From assembly GCA_022797375.1 (NCBI GenBank), contig JAAWKM010000020.1, positions 1 through 36,400 of the forward strand: DNA of 36,400 nt, given 5' to 3'. How positions within the stretch are numbered: the stretch's first letter is position 1; each line of letters begins with the position of its first letter. Below the pieces are notes generated by a model. The model saw nothing but the letters and a program-made list of their open reading frames with translations, was not told the origin of the DNA and did not search any database. Made by a program: the position numbers and the translations under genes. Below, one piece after another: positions 24,951-33,044 of this stretch. This DNA is from Lachnospiraceae bacterium (GTDB lineage: Bacteria; Bacillota; Clostridia; Lachnospirales; Lachnospiraceae).

Positions 24951-27275
24951 TTATAACTTCATTGTAAGCTGTATTCTCTGCTTCTTTATATCTACACTTA
25001 ATACTTTTACATCTACAATATCACCAACGCTTACTATATCAAGAGGATGTTTAACAAACTTGTTATTAGAAAGCTGTGATATATGTACAAGACCATCCTG
25101 GTGCACACCTATATCTACAAATGCGCCAAAATCAATTACATTGCGCACTGTCCCTTTTAATACCATACCCTCTTTTAAATCTTTCATTTCAAGCACATCT
25201 GTACGCAATATTGGAAGTGGCATTTCATCACGGGGGTCTCTTGCTGGTTTTTCTAATTCTTTAAGTATATCACAAAGTGTTATCTCTCCAATGCCAAGTT
25301 CTGCCGCCACTGCCTTTTTATCTTTTATCCTGCCTTCAAGCCCTCTGCTGCTTTTCTGTTTACTTCCCTTCTCTGTGCTGGCAACAGAAATACCATTTCC
25401 AAATGCCTTGGCAAAAGCAGCACCAAATGCAGTATTTGTATTTTTAACTGTAAATTCCTTTTTCCTTTCCTTGTTTTCCTGTCTTTTACCTTCTGCCTGT
25501 GCTGTCTTTCCTTCCTTTGCGGCATCTGCCTGTATTTTTTTCAAATCATCTGGTGTTATGCCAAGTTTGTCAAGAAGCTTTTCTGCTGCCTCATATGATT
25601 CAGGGTGCACGCTTGTTGCATCAAGCGGGTTGTCACCATCCTGTATACGCATAAAACCTGCACACTGTTCAAATGCTTTAGGCCCAAGTTTAGCAACCTT
25701 TAAAAGCTGCTTCCTGTTAGTAAATTTCCCATTTTCTTCCCTGTATATTACTATATTTTTAGCAACCGCCTTGGAAATTCCTGATATATATTCAAGCAAT
25801 GGTGCTGATGCAGTATTTAAATCTACACCTACTTTATTTACACAGTCTTCAACAACACCAGCCAGCGCTTCTGCAAGCTTTTTCTGGTTCATATCATGCT
25901 GGTACTGGCCTACTCCTATTGACTTTGGGTCAATCTTAACAAGTTCTGCAAGCGGGTCCTGCAGCCTTCTTGCTATTGATGCTGCGCTTCTCTGCCCTAC
26001 GTCAAACTCTGGAAATTCTTCTGTTGCAAGCTTACTGGCAGAATATACGGAAGCGCCTGCTTCATTAACTATTACATATTGCACAGGTTCTTTTATTTCC
26101 TTTAAAATATCTGCAATAATCTGCTCAGACTCACGTGATGCTGTGCCATTGCCAACAGAAACCAGAGATATGCCATATTTGCTGACTAATGCTTTAACAA
26201 TCTTCTTCGTTTCTTCAACCTTATTCTGTGGTGCTGTAGGATATACAACCGTAGTATCAAGTACTTTGCCTGTACTGTCAACTACTGCAAGTTTGCACCC
26301 TGTACGGAAAGCCGGGTCCCAGCCAAGCACGTTCCTGCCTGCAACTGGCGGCTGCATAAGAAGCTGCCCTAAATTCTTTCCAAATACCTTAATTGCACCG
26401 TCTTCTGCCTTTTCTGTTAATTCATTACGTATTTCACGCTCTATTGCAGGTGCAATTAACCTCCTGTAACTGTCCTCTATAGTGTCCCTTAAAACTGCTG
26501 CCAGTGTTTCATTAGAAGAAGTTATTATCTTCTTGTTAAGATAGCCAAGTATACGCTCTTCTGGTGCTTCAAGCTTTACCACAAGAAATTTCTCCTTCTC
26601 ACCACGGTTTAAAGCAAGTACCCTGTGCCCCGCAATTTTAGCAGCTTCTTCACTAAAATCATAGTACATTTCATAAACAGACTGCACCTCATTGTCTTTG
26701 GCAGCTGACACAATTCTTCCTTCTTCAAATGAAACCTTCCTTATATACATCCTGTATTCTGCATTATCAGAAATAATTTCCGCAATTATATCTTTTGCAC
26801 CTGCTATTGCATCTTCAGCACTGTTTACTTCCTTTTCCTCTGAAATATAACCAGCAGCAAGGTCTTCTATACCCTCTGCTGTTTCCTGCGCCATAAATAT
26901 ATCTGCAAGCCCTTCAAGCCCTTTTTCCCTGGCGATAGTTGCCCTTGTCCTTCTCTTTGGGCGGTATGGACGGTAAAGGTCCTCCACAACAACCTGTGTC
27001 TGTGCCTCCAGAATCTGCTTTTTAAGTTCCTCTGTAAGCTTTCCCTGTTCCTCAATGCTGGCAAGTACCTGTTCTTTCTTTTCCTCAAGGTTCCTAAGGT
27101 ATACCAGGCGTTCATTTATATTACGTATCTGCTCATCATCCAGAGAGCCATGCGCCTCTTTCCTGTATCTTGCTATAAATGGAATAGTATTCCCCTCATC
27201 TATAAGATTTATTACTGCCTCAGCCTGTCCTGTCCTGATAGAAAGTTCACTGGCAATCTGTTTTGCAATATCCAT
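24951..27275 (-). CDS. tex: Tex family RNA-binding transcription accessory protein
   Basis: Cytoplasmic nucleic-acid-binding protein of the Tex/YhgF family, related to eukaryotic Spt6. The Tex N-terminal helical domain (about 1-190) contains VINLIDEGNTIPFIARYRKE. A YqgF/RNase H-like domain lies around 320-450 (GWDPAFRTGCKLAVVD). Helix-hairpin-helix repeats follow (QYQHDMNQKKLAEALAGVVE, LNTASAPLLEYISGIS). The C-terminal S1 domain is at about 700-774 (LKGTVRNVIDFGAFVDIGVH). At 774 aa it is longer than most Tex proteins because of a Lys/Gln/Glu-rich, Ala/Gly-containing insertion at about 580-650, between the HhH region and IGEITLCDILKELEKPARDP. The start is ATG 27275 behind TTTGGAGGATTTTT. The mRNA leader probably contains the long inverted repeat at 27322-27520. 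Confidence 0.93.
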   Translation of the reverse strand: MDIAKQIASELSIRTGQAEAVINLIDEGNTIPFIARYRKEAHGSLDDEQIRNINERLVYLRNLEEKKEQVLASIEEQGKLTEELKKQILEAQTQVVVEDLYRPYRPKRRTRATIAREKGLEGLADIFMAQETAEGIEDLAAGYISEEKEVNSAEDAIAGAKDIIAEIISDNAEYRMYIRKVSFEEGRIVSAAKDNEVQSVYEMYYDFSEEAAKIAGHRVLALNRGEKEKFLVVKLEAPEERILGYLNKKIITSSNETLAAVLRDTIEDSYRRLIAPAIEREIRNELTEKAEDGAIKVFGKNLGQLLMQPPVAGRNVLGWDPAFRTGCKLAVVDSTGKVLDTTVVYPTAPQNKVEETKKIVKALVSKYGISLVSVGNGTASRESEQIIADILKEIKEPVQYVIVNEAGASVYSASKLATEEFPEFDVGQRSAASIARRLQDPLAELVKIDPKSIGVGQYQHDMNQKKLAEALAGVVEDCVNKVGVDLNTASAPLLEYISGISKAVAKNIVIYREENGKFTNRKQLLKVAKLGPKAFEQCAGFMRIQDGDNPLDATSVHPESYEAAEKLLDKLGITPDDLKKIQADAAKEGKTAQAEGKRQENKERKKEFTVKNTNTAFGAAFAKAFGNGISVASTEKGSKQKSSRGLEGRIKDKKAVAAELGIGEITLCDILKELEKPARDPRDEMPLPILRTDVLEMKDLKEGMVLKGTVRNVIDFGAFVDIGVHQDGLVHISQLSNNKFVKHPLDIVSVGDIVDVKVLSVDIKKQRIQLTMKL

Positions 27276-27321
27276 AAAAATCCTCCAAATAAAAATATTA
27301 TTTTGTATTTATGTAAAAACG

Positions 27322-27520
27322 GACGGTTTCTGTGCCAGAGCCAAAATATTCCATACAGGGGTACGCTCCCGCTACGATGGCATACGCAGCGGCGCATAAA
27401 ATCCCTATGCCACAAAAAAACTGACATTTTTTGTGGCATATAGTACGGGATTTAAACGCCAGCGATGCCAAAGTACCCCCTTTATGGAATATTTCTGGCA
27501 TCTGGCACGTGAAACCTGTC
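27322..27520. repeat. About 200-bp imperfect inverted repeat upstream of tex
   Basis: The left arm (27322-27419) and right arm (27427-27520) pair over most of their length. The innermost 14 bp are perfect (TATGCCACAAAAAA at 27406-27419 with its complement at 27427-27440). Another perfect block is AATATTCCATA (27345-27355)/TATGGAATATT (27483-27493). TGCCAG/CTGGCA and GGGGTAC/GTACCCC blocks lie beside it. It holds no reading frame of note. On the minus strand it would sit in the tex leader, about 45 bp before the start codon. Confidence 0.7.
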
Positions 27521-27610
27521 ATCATAAATTTACAGTAAAACCAAAAATTAAGATAACATAAAATTTTAAGGAATTATTTTGCCAGTTTTTATTCACATAA
27601 AATTTTATCT

Positions 27611-27672
27611 AAAAATAATATATACAAAAAACTATTTTTTGTAAAAAACTGTTTTTTGTATATATTATTTTT
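27611..27672. repeat. 22-bp perfect inverted repeat, AT-only core element
   Basis: Arms 27611-27632 and 27651-27672 are perfectly complementary around an 18-nt loop that itself holds a further short inverted repeat. Weaker complementarity extends outward (ATTTTGCCAG near 27580 with CTGCCAAAT near 27680), so the whole element spans about 27555-27720. On either strand the stem is followed by T- or A-rich DNA. Confidence 0.65.
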
Positions 27673-27779
27673 AAAACCTGCCAAATCATTTAAAACCTGT
27701 TACCAAAATTTATCCCTGCAACTTGATATTTTTTGCTTTTTTACATTCCATGCTTTAGCCTGAACCATCCCACACCACC

Positions 27780-28134
27780 AAAATATTTTTATATTTTATT
27801 TTTATTCTGCTGGACGCTTTGTCTGGAATAATGCCAATAAACAGCAGTTTTCAATGTTCCAGTAAAATTCCAAGAAAGTATATTACCAGGCAATTATCAA
27901 ATGTAGTTTTATAAAGCGGCTGTACAGAGCCGCTGGTGCTTAAGCCCTGTATTTTAGGGCTTTATGCATCCATTGCGTGCGATGTCCAAGCGGAAGCGTG
28001 CTGCTGGTAAAACTACTTTGAAATTGCCTGGATATATACAAAAACATTTTACTGGAACATGAAATCTGTGTTATACCTCACATTCCACAGAAAAAACATC
28101 CAGTACAGCAAAAAACATTAAACAAAAATATTTT
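27780..28134. repeat. About 355-bp imperfect palindrome immediately after lysC
   Basis: The arms run from AAAATATTTTT (27780-27790) and its complement at 28124-28134, which touches the lysC stop codon. Perfect blocks within them are ATGTTCCAGTAAAAT (27854-27868)/(28046-28060), CCAGGCAATT (27886-27895)/(28022-28031) and GTAGTTTTA (27903-27911)/(28008-28016). The central 95 nt are GC-rich and fold separately into AGCGGCT...AGCCGCT (27915-27934) and AAGCCCT...AGGGCTT (27942-27962), plus a segment with GCGTGC twice. It may be a structured RNA, a MITE-like element or an oversized terminator for the lysC operon. No gene is seen. Confidence 0.7.
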
Positions 28135-29344
28135 ACATTTCAAGTGAAAACGCATCATGCACAGCCTGTGCTGCAATTTCTGTATATTTCCTGTCAACAA
28201 GGACTGTTACACGTATTTCAGATGTAGAAATCTGGCGGATATTCACACCTGCATCATAAAGTGCCTCAAACATCTTTGCCGCAACGCCTGCATTAGACAT
28301 CATTCCTGCACCTACTATTGAAACCTTGGAAACATCCCTCATAACCTCTGTTCTTGAACATTTAAGGCTTGTATTTGCATGGCGTTCTATTGTTTCCATT
28401 GCTGTATCTGCCATATCCTCTGTTACTGTAAAGCAGATATCCTGTGTGCCATCATGCTCAACTGACTGGAGTATCATATCAACATTTACATTATGGTTTG
28501 CAAGATGCTGGAATAACTTAAATGCAACCCCTGGTTTATTCTCAAGTCCTTCAACTGCTATCTGTACCACATTCTTATCTGTAGCAACTCCGCTGACTAA
28601 CATCTTCTCCATATTACTTTCCTCCTTAACTACTGTTCCTTCACTTGTATTTAAACTTGAACGCACAACAAGCTGTACACCATATTTCTTTGCCATTTCA
28701 ACCGAACGGTTATGAAGCACACCTGCACCAAGGCTTGCAAGCTCAAGCATCTCATCATAAGTGATTTCTTTAAGTTTACGTGCCTTTGGAACTATCCGTG
28801 GGTCTGCTGTAAATACACCGTCTACATCTGTATAAATTTCACATGCGTCTGCATGGAGTGCAGCTGCCAGTGCTACTGCTGTAGTATCCGAACCACCTCT
28901 GCCAAGCGTTGTATAATCATCATATTTATTAATTCCCTGGAAACCTGTAATTACAACTATGCGGCGGTTATCCAGCTCGTTCTTTATCCGCTCTGTGTCA
29001 ATCCTTTTAATTCTTGCAGTACCATAATCTGCTGTTGTATGCATTGCCACCTGGAATGCATTCATTGAAACTGCTGGCACTCCAAGAGAATCCATTGCCA
29101 TTGCCATAAGCGCCACTGATGTCTGTTCGCCTGTTGTAAGAAGCATATCAAGCTCACGCCTTGATGCTTTTGGGTTAATATCTTTTGCCATGTCTAGCAG
29201 TACATCTGTCTGCTTTCCCATAGCAGATAAAACTACTACAACCTTATTGCCATTTTTATAATCTTCAATACAACGTTTTGCTACATTAAAAATCCTCTCT
29301 TTATTAGCAACCGATGTACCGCCAAATTTCTTAACTACTAACAT
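28133..29344 (-). CDS. lysC: Aspartate kinase
   Basis: First enzyme of the lysine/threonine/methionine pathway; it phosphorylates L-aspartate with ATP. The amino-acid kinase domain (1 to about 235) shows VVKKFGGTSVANKERI, MLLTTGEQTSVALMAMA, TTLGRGGSDTTAVALAAAL and DVDGVFTADPRIV. Two ACT domains follow (about 255-330 and 335-403), which normally bind lysine and/or threonine for feedback control. The 403-aa length is typical of monofunctional Gram-positive enzymes. The start is ATG 29344 behind TTAGGAGGGTAAT. It lies 35 bp after the ApgM-like gene, forming a hom-apgM-lysC group. No lysine riboswitch is visible in front of it. Confidence 0.95.
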   Translation of the reverse strand: MLVVKKFGGTSVANKERIFNVAKRCIEDYKNGNKVVVVLSAMGKQTDVLLDMAKDINPKASRRELDMLLTTGEQTSVALMAMAMDSLGVPAVSMNAFQVAMHTTADYGTARIKRIDTERIKNELDNRRIVVITGFQGINKYDDYTTLGRGGSDTTAVALAAALHADACEIYTDVDGVFTADPRIVPKARKLKEITYDEMLELASLGAGVLHNRSVEMAKKYGVQLVVRSSLNTSEGTVVKEESNMEKMLVSGVATDKNVVQIAVEGLENKPGVAFKLFQHLANHNVNVDMILQSVEHDGTQDICFTVTEDMADTAMETIERHANTSLKCSRTEVMRDVSKVSIVGAGMMSNAGVAAKMFEALYDAGVNIRQISTSEIRVTVLVDRKYTEIAAQAVHDAFSLEM

Positions 29345-29379
29345 ATTACCCTCCTAATCTGTTAAAAAGAAACTACTGG

Positions 29380-30579
29380 TTATAGTAACAGCCTGCCCAT
29401 AAGGGTATAGCCATGTTCCACCACATTACCGCTTTTTGCTGCATCTTTTTCATTATACAGCAAGCCAGTATTTTTATTAACTGTGCTGTCATAAAGCATA
29501 TATGGGACGGGGTCACTTGTATGTGTACGGCATGATACTGGTGTAGGATGGTCAGGCATCACAAGTATCCTGTAATCCTCACCTGATGCATCCATTTTCC
29601 TAAGAATAGTATCTAATACCCGGCTGTCAAGATATTCAATAGCCTTTATCTTGCGTTCAAGGCTGCCCTGGTGTCCCATTTCATCAGGTGCTTCCATATG
29701 GATATATACAAAGTCATAATTATCTTCAAGCAATGCCTTTACTGCTGCTTCTGCCTTGCCTTCCCAGTTTGTTTCAAGAGTTCCATCCGCACCTGGCACA
29801 TTTATATTGTACATGCCTGTGCCCTCTGCAATTCCTTTTAAAAGGTCAACTGCTGAAATCATTGCACCCTTTTTGCCATATTTGCCCTCAAATAAATCAA
29901 GTGCAGGACGTGTGCCTGCTCCCCAGAACCATATTGAATTAGCCTTGTTAAGACCTTTCTTTGCGCGTTCTATATTTAACGGGTGGTTATTTAATATATT
30001 ATAGCTTTTCTCCATCATCTCACGGAGTTTCTGGTCTTCTGGAAGGTATTCACTGATTACCCTTCCAAGCACATCATGCGGAGGTGTAAGTTCTGCCACT
30101 TCCCCATTATCCCAGATTGTCAGGTGGCGGTAACTTGTTCCTACATAGAATTTATAAGTACTGCTATTTAATTCTTTTTGTACAGCTTCCATAAGCACCG
30201 CAGCATCCTCTGTGGAAATCTCGCTGGAACTGTGGTCAATTATTGTTTTCTCTTCATATGGAAGACTGTCATCTGATAATGTAACAATATTGCAGCGTAT
30301 TGCAATATCTGTATCTTTAAGGGGAACGCCTATGCTAAGCGCTTCCAGCGGGGAACGCCCTGTATAATATTTCTCCGGGTCATATCCAAGCACTGCCAGG
30401 TTTGCTGTATCACTGCCAGGTTTCATCCCTGCAGGTATTGTATGCGCAAGCCCTGTTTCTGACTTTGGCGCTATGCTGTCCATAGCTGGTGTCTTTGCAT
30501 ATTCAAGAGGCGTCATACCTCCTAAACTATTAACTGGCTCATCTGCCATTCCGTCCCCTAATACTACAATGTATTTCAT
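29380..30579 (-). CDS. ApgM-family phosphoglycerate mutase homologue, proposed homoserine kinase
   Basis: A 399-aa member of the alkaline-phosphatase superfamily. Metal-site motifs are present: VVLGDGMAD, GSDTANLAVLGYDP with the likely nucleophile Ser, HMEAPDEMGHQGSLERKIKA, VMPDHPTPV and VVEHGYTLMG. The family was named for archaeal-type cofactor-independent phosphoglycerate mutase. The bacterial subgroup found among threonine genes is annotated as proposed homoserine kinase (TIGR02535). Here it sits between hom (48 bp upstream) and lysC (35 bp downstream), and no GHMP-type thrB is in the window, so homoserine phosphorylation is the likelier role. The start is ATG 30579 behind AGAGGTAGAAACAGGAA. 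Confidence 0.85.
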   Translation of the reverse strand: MKYIVVLGDGMADEPVNSLGGMTPLEYAKTPAMDSIAPKSETGLAHTIPAGMKPGSDTANLAVLGYDPEKYYTGRSPLEALSIGVPLKDTDIAIRCNIVTLSDDSLPYEEKTIIDHSSSEISTEDAAVLMEAVQKELNSSTYKFYVGTSYRHLTIWDNGEVAELTPPHDVLGRVISEYLPEDQKLREMMEKSYNILNNHPLNIERAKKGLNKANSIWFWGAGTRPALDLFEGKYGKKGAMISAVDLLKGIAEGTGMYNINVPGADGTLETNWEGKAEAAVKALLEDNYDFVYIHMEAPDEMGHQGSLERKIKAIEYLDSRVLDTILRKMDASGEDYRILVMPDHPTPVSCRTHTSDPVPYMLYDSTVNKNTGLLYNEKDAAKSGNVVEHGYTLMGRLLL

Positions 30580-30627
30580 TTCCTGTTTCTACCTCTTTCC
30601 TGTACTGCTTCCAGCATTTGGCAAACC

Positions 30628-31839
30628 CTAGTTAAAACGGATTTTATTTATAATATTGCCAAGCTTTTCTTCTGCCTTTATATATGCACCTTCTGTAATT
30701 TCTCCTGTTACAAATGCATACTCATCAGCATACCCTGCATCTACAGGTGTAACACTGCCAAATTCTTCTGATACTTTTGCCTCATTTTCTGCTTTTGTGC
30801 CAGAAACCCTTACAAAGAATTTTGAAGTACTTTCTTCAAATGGCACAAGTTCCAGTTTTTTATCATCCCATATTGTCTTTATATTTATTCCAGGGTGCTT
30901 TGCTGCTTCCATAATATCAGAAACTACAGCACTTGCAGTAGCAAGTTTCCCTGCCCCCTGCCCATAAAACATTATATCACCTGCCATATTGCCTCTTACA
31001 AGTATTGCATTAAATACACCATCAACACTGTAAAGGGGATGTGTGGCTGTTACAAGCCCTGGGGCAACCATTGCACTAACCTTTTCACCCTGCTTTTTGC
31101 TTGAACCAAATATTTTTATTTTAGCACCAAGTTTCTTAGCATAATTTATATCCCTGTTAGTAATTTTTGTAATTCCTTCTGTATATATATCTTCAAAATC
31201 AACCTGGTGGCCATATGCAAGTGATGTAAGTATCGCAATTTTACGGCATGCATCATGTCCTTCTATATCTGCTGTTGGGTCTTTTTCTGCATAACCCTTT
31301 GCCTGTGCATCTTTAAGCACTGTTTCAAAATCTGTGCCATTCTCTGTCATTTCAGTAAGTATATAGTTTGTAGTACCATTTAAAATACCTGAAATCTGCT
31401 CAACAACATCTGGCGCAATTGAGGATTTAAGAGGACGTATAATTGGAATGCCGCCCCCTACACTTGCTTCAAATAAAAAGTTGCATTTCTTCTCTTCTGC
31501 TATTTTTAACAGTTCTGGACCAAATGCGGCAACAAGTGCTTTATTAGATGTACAGACACTTCTTCCTTTTTCAAGGCTTGCTTTAACAAATTCATAAGCA
31601 GGGTGAAGCCCTCCCATAGTCTCAACCACTATCTGGATGCTGCTATCATTGTCAATTTCCTTAAAATCATGGACAATTATACCCTCTGCCACGTCCCCTG
31701 GGAAATCCCTTAAATCCAGTATGGATTTAACTTTGATTTCCTCTCCTGTCCTTTCTGCTATAATCTGGCAGTTTTCCTTTAAAACCTGGAAAACACCGGA
31801 GCCAATAGTGCCATATCCCAATATGCTTATATTAATCAT
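30628..31839 (-). CDS. hom: Homoserine dehydrogenase
   Basis: NAD(P)-dependent reduction of aspartate-semialdehyde to homoserine, the branch point to threonine and methionine. The Rossmann motif is ISILGYGTIGSGVFQVL (residues 4-20). The dehydrogenase signature is TTNYILTEMTENGTDFETVL with AQAKGYAEKDPTADIEGHDA, and the catalytic Lys region is ACRKIAIL. A C-terminal ACT-like domain (about 325-403) would give threonine control. The start is ATG 31839 behind GGAGGAAAA. It follows prfB by 18 bp, so it is probably in one transcript with secA-prfB upstream or an internal promoter I could not place. Confidence 0.95.
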   Translation of the reverse strand: MINISILGYGTIGSGVFQVLKENCQIIAERTGEEIKVKSILDLRDFPGDVAEGIIVHDFKEIDNDSSIQIVVETMGGLHPAYEFVKASLEKGRSVCTSNKALVAAFGPELLKIAEEKKCNFLFEASVGGGIPIIRPLKSSIAPDVVEQISGILNGTTNYILTEMTENGTDFETVLKDAQAKGYAEKDPTADIEGHDACRKIAILTSLAYGHQVDFEDIYTEGITKITNRDINYAKKLGAKIKIFGSSKKQGEKVSAMVAPGLVTATHPLYSVDGVFNAILVRGNMAGDIMFYGQGAGKLATASAVVSDIMEAAKHPGINIKTIWDDKKLELVPFEESTSKFFVRVSGTKAENEAKVSEEFGSVTPVDAGYADEYAFVTGEITEGAYIKAEEKLGNIINKIRFN

Positions 31840-31857
31840 TTTTCCTCCATTCCCTGC

Positions 31858-32967
31858 TTACGCAGTTTGTGTAATCCATGCCAGATAGGCATTTATAAAT
31901 GAATCCAGGCCACCATCCAAGACCCCTGAAACATTGCTGGTTTCGTGGCTTGTACGGTGGTCTTTAACCATTGTATACGGCTGCATGACATATGAACGTA
32001 TCTGGCTTCCCCAGCCATTATCCATTACTTCACCTCTTATGCCGCTTGCTTTCTCAAGCTGTTCTTTCTGCTTTAAAATATACAGCTTAGCCTTTAACAT
32101 CTGCATGGCCTTATCTTTATTCATATGCTGTGAACGCTCATTTTGACACTGTACTACTATCCCTGTCGGGAAATGTGTAATACGTATTGCAGAAGATGTT
32201 TTATTGATATGCTGTCCGCCTGCACCGCTTGACCTGTATGTATCTATCCTGATATCATCATCTGATATTTCAACATCCAGGTCTTCCTCTATATCAGGCA
32301 TTACATCACACGAAACAAAAGAAGTCTGCCTTTTTCCTGCCGCATTAAATGGTGAAATTCTTACAAGCCTGTGTACCCCGTGTTCTGATTTAAGATATCC
32401 ATATGCATTTATACCATTTATTTGCAAAGTAACAGATTTATAACCTGCCTCCTCACCATCAAGGAAATCAAGCATTTCAACCGAAAATCCCTTTTTATCT
32501 GCCCATCTCTGGTACATGCGGCAAAGCATGCTTGCCCAGTCACAGCTCTCTGTGCCACCCGCACCTGCATGCAGTGTAAGGATTGCATTATCCTTGTCAT
32601 ATTCACCGCCCAGTAGTGTTTCAATCCTTAACGCTTCATATTCTTCCTCAAATTCCTTTAATGAAGCTTCGATATCAGGAAGAGTACCTGCATCATTTTC
32701 TTCTTCAGATATCTCTATAAGCACAAGAATATCCTCTCTGTCACTGCAAAGTTTCTCATATCTTTCAATAACAGATTTAATTTTCCTGCTTTCCTGTACT
32801 ACCAACGCAGAAGAAGCCGGGTCATCCCAGAAACCCGGTTCCTCCATAGTTTTGTCAAGTTCTTCTGCCCTGTTTTTTTTATCTTCTAAACCGAGTGAAC
32901 CAGCCATATTTTCCAGAGGTTCTTCATACTTTGCCAGTACCATTTTTATATTGTCGAACTCTACCAT
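31858..32967 (-). CDS. prfB: Peptide chain release factor 2 (RF2), single uninterrupted frame
   Basis: Class I release factor that reads UGA and UAA and triggers peptide release. The SPF anticodon-like tripeptide is at 205-207 (RISPFNAAGKRQTSF), which identifies RF2 rather than RF1, and GGQ is at 250-252 (SSGAGGQHINKTSSA). The 369-aa length fits. Most bacterial prfB genes need a +1 frameshift at CTT TGA C near codon 26. Here the matching place (codons 24-28) reads TCA CTC GGT TTA GAA in one open frame, so autoregulation by frameshifting has been lost. The start is ATG 32967 behind GAGGTGAGTGG. It lies 77 bp after secA. Confidence 0.95.
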   Translation of the reverse strand: MVEFDNIKMVLAKYEEPLENMAGSLGLEDKKNRAEELDKTMEEPGFWDDPASSALVVQESRKIKSVIERYEKLCSDREDILVLIEISEEENDAGTLPDIEASLKEFEEEYEALRIETLLGGEYDKDNAILTLHAGAGGTESCDWASMLCRMYQRWADKKGFSVEMLDFLDGEEAGYKSVTLQINGINAYGYLKSEHGVHRLVRISPFNAAGKRQTSFVSCDVMPDIEEDLDVEISDDDIRIDTYRSSGAGGQHINKTSSAIRITHFPTGIVVQCQNERSQHMNKDKAMQMLKAKLYILKQKEQLEKASGIRGEVMDNGWGSQIRSYVMQPYTMVKDHRTSHETSNVSGVLDGGLDSFINAYLAWITQTA

Positions 32968-33044
32968 CCACTCACCTCAGTTATATAAATTAATGTTACT
33001 ATCCATAGTTCTGCCATTCCATAATAACAAACTAACACTATGGT

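Noticed and set aside
24889-26469. 526-codon plus-strand open frame
   Set aside because: It is antisense to tex, Ser/Phe/Leu-rich with no domain, and arises from the codon bias of the real gene.
27276-28132. CRISPR array or ordinary tandem repeats in the long gap
   Set aside because: The repeats are inverted and unique in size; there are no evenly spaced direct repeats.
27780-28134. Retron msr-msd region
   Set aside because: The palindrome has suitable size, but no reverse transcriptase gene is nearby.
28081-29379. Possible lysine riboswitch for lysC
   Set aside because: Only 35 bp separate lysC from the upstream gene, and the structured DNA lies downstream of lysC, not in a leader.
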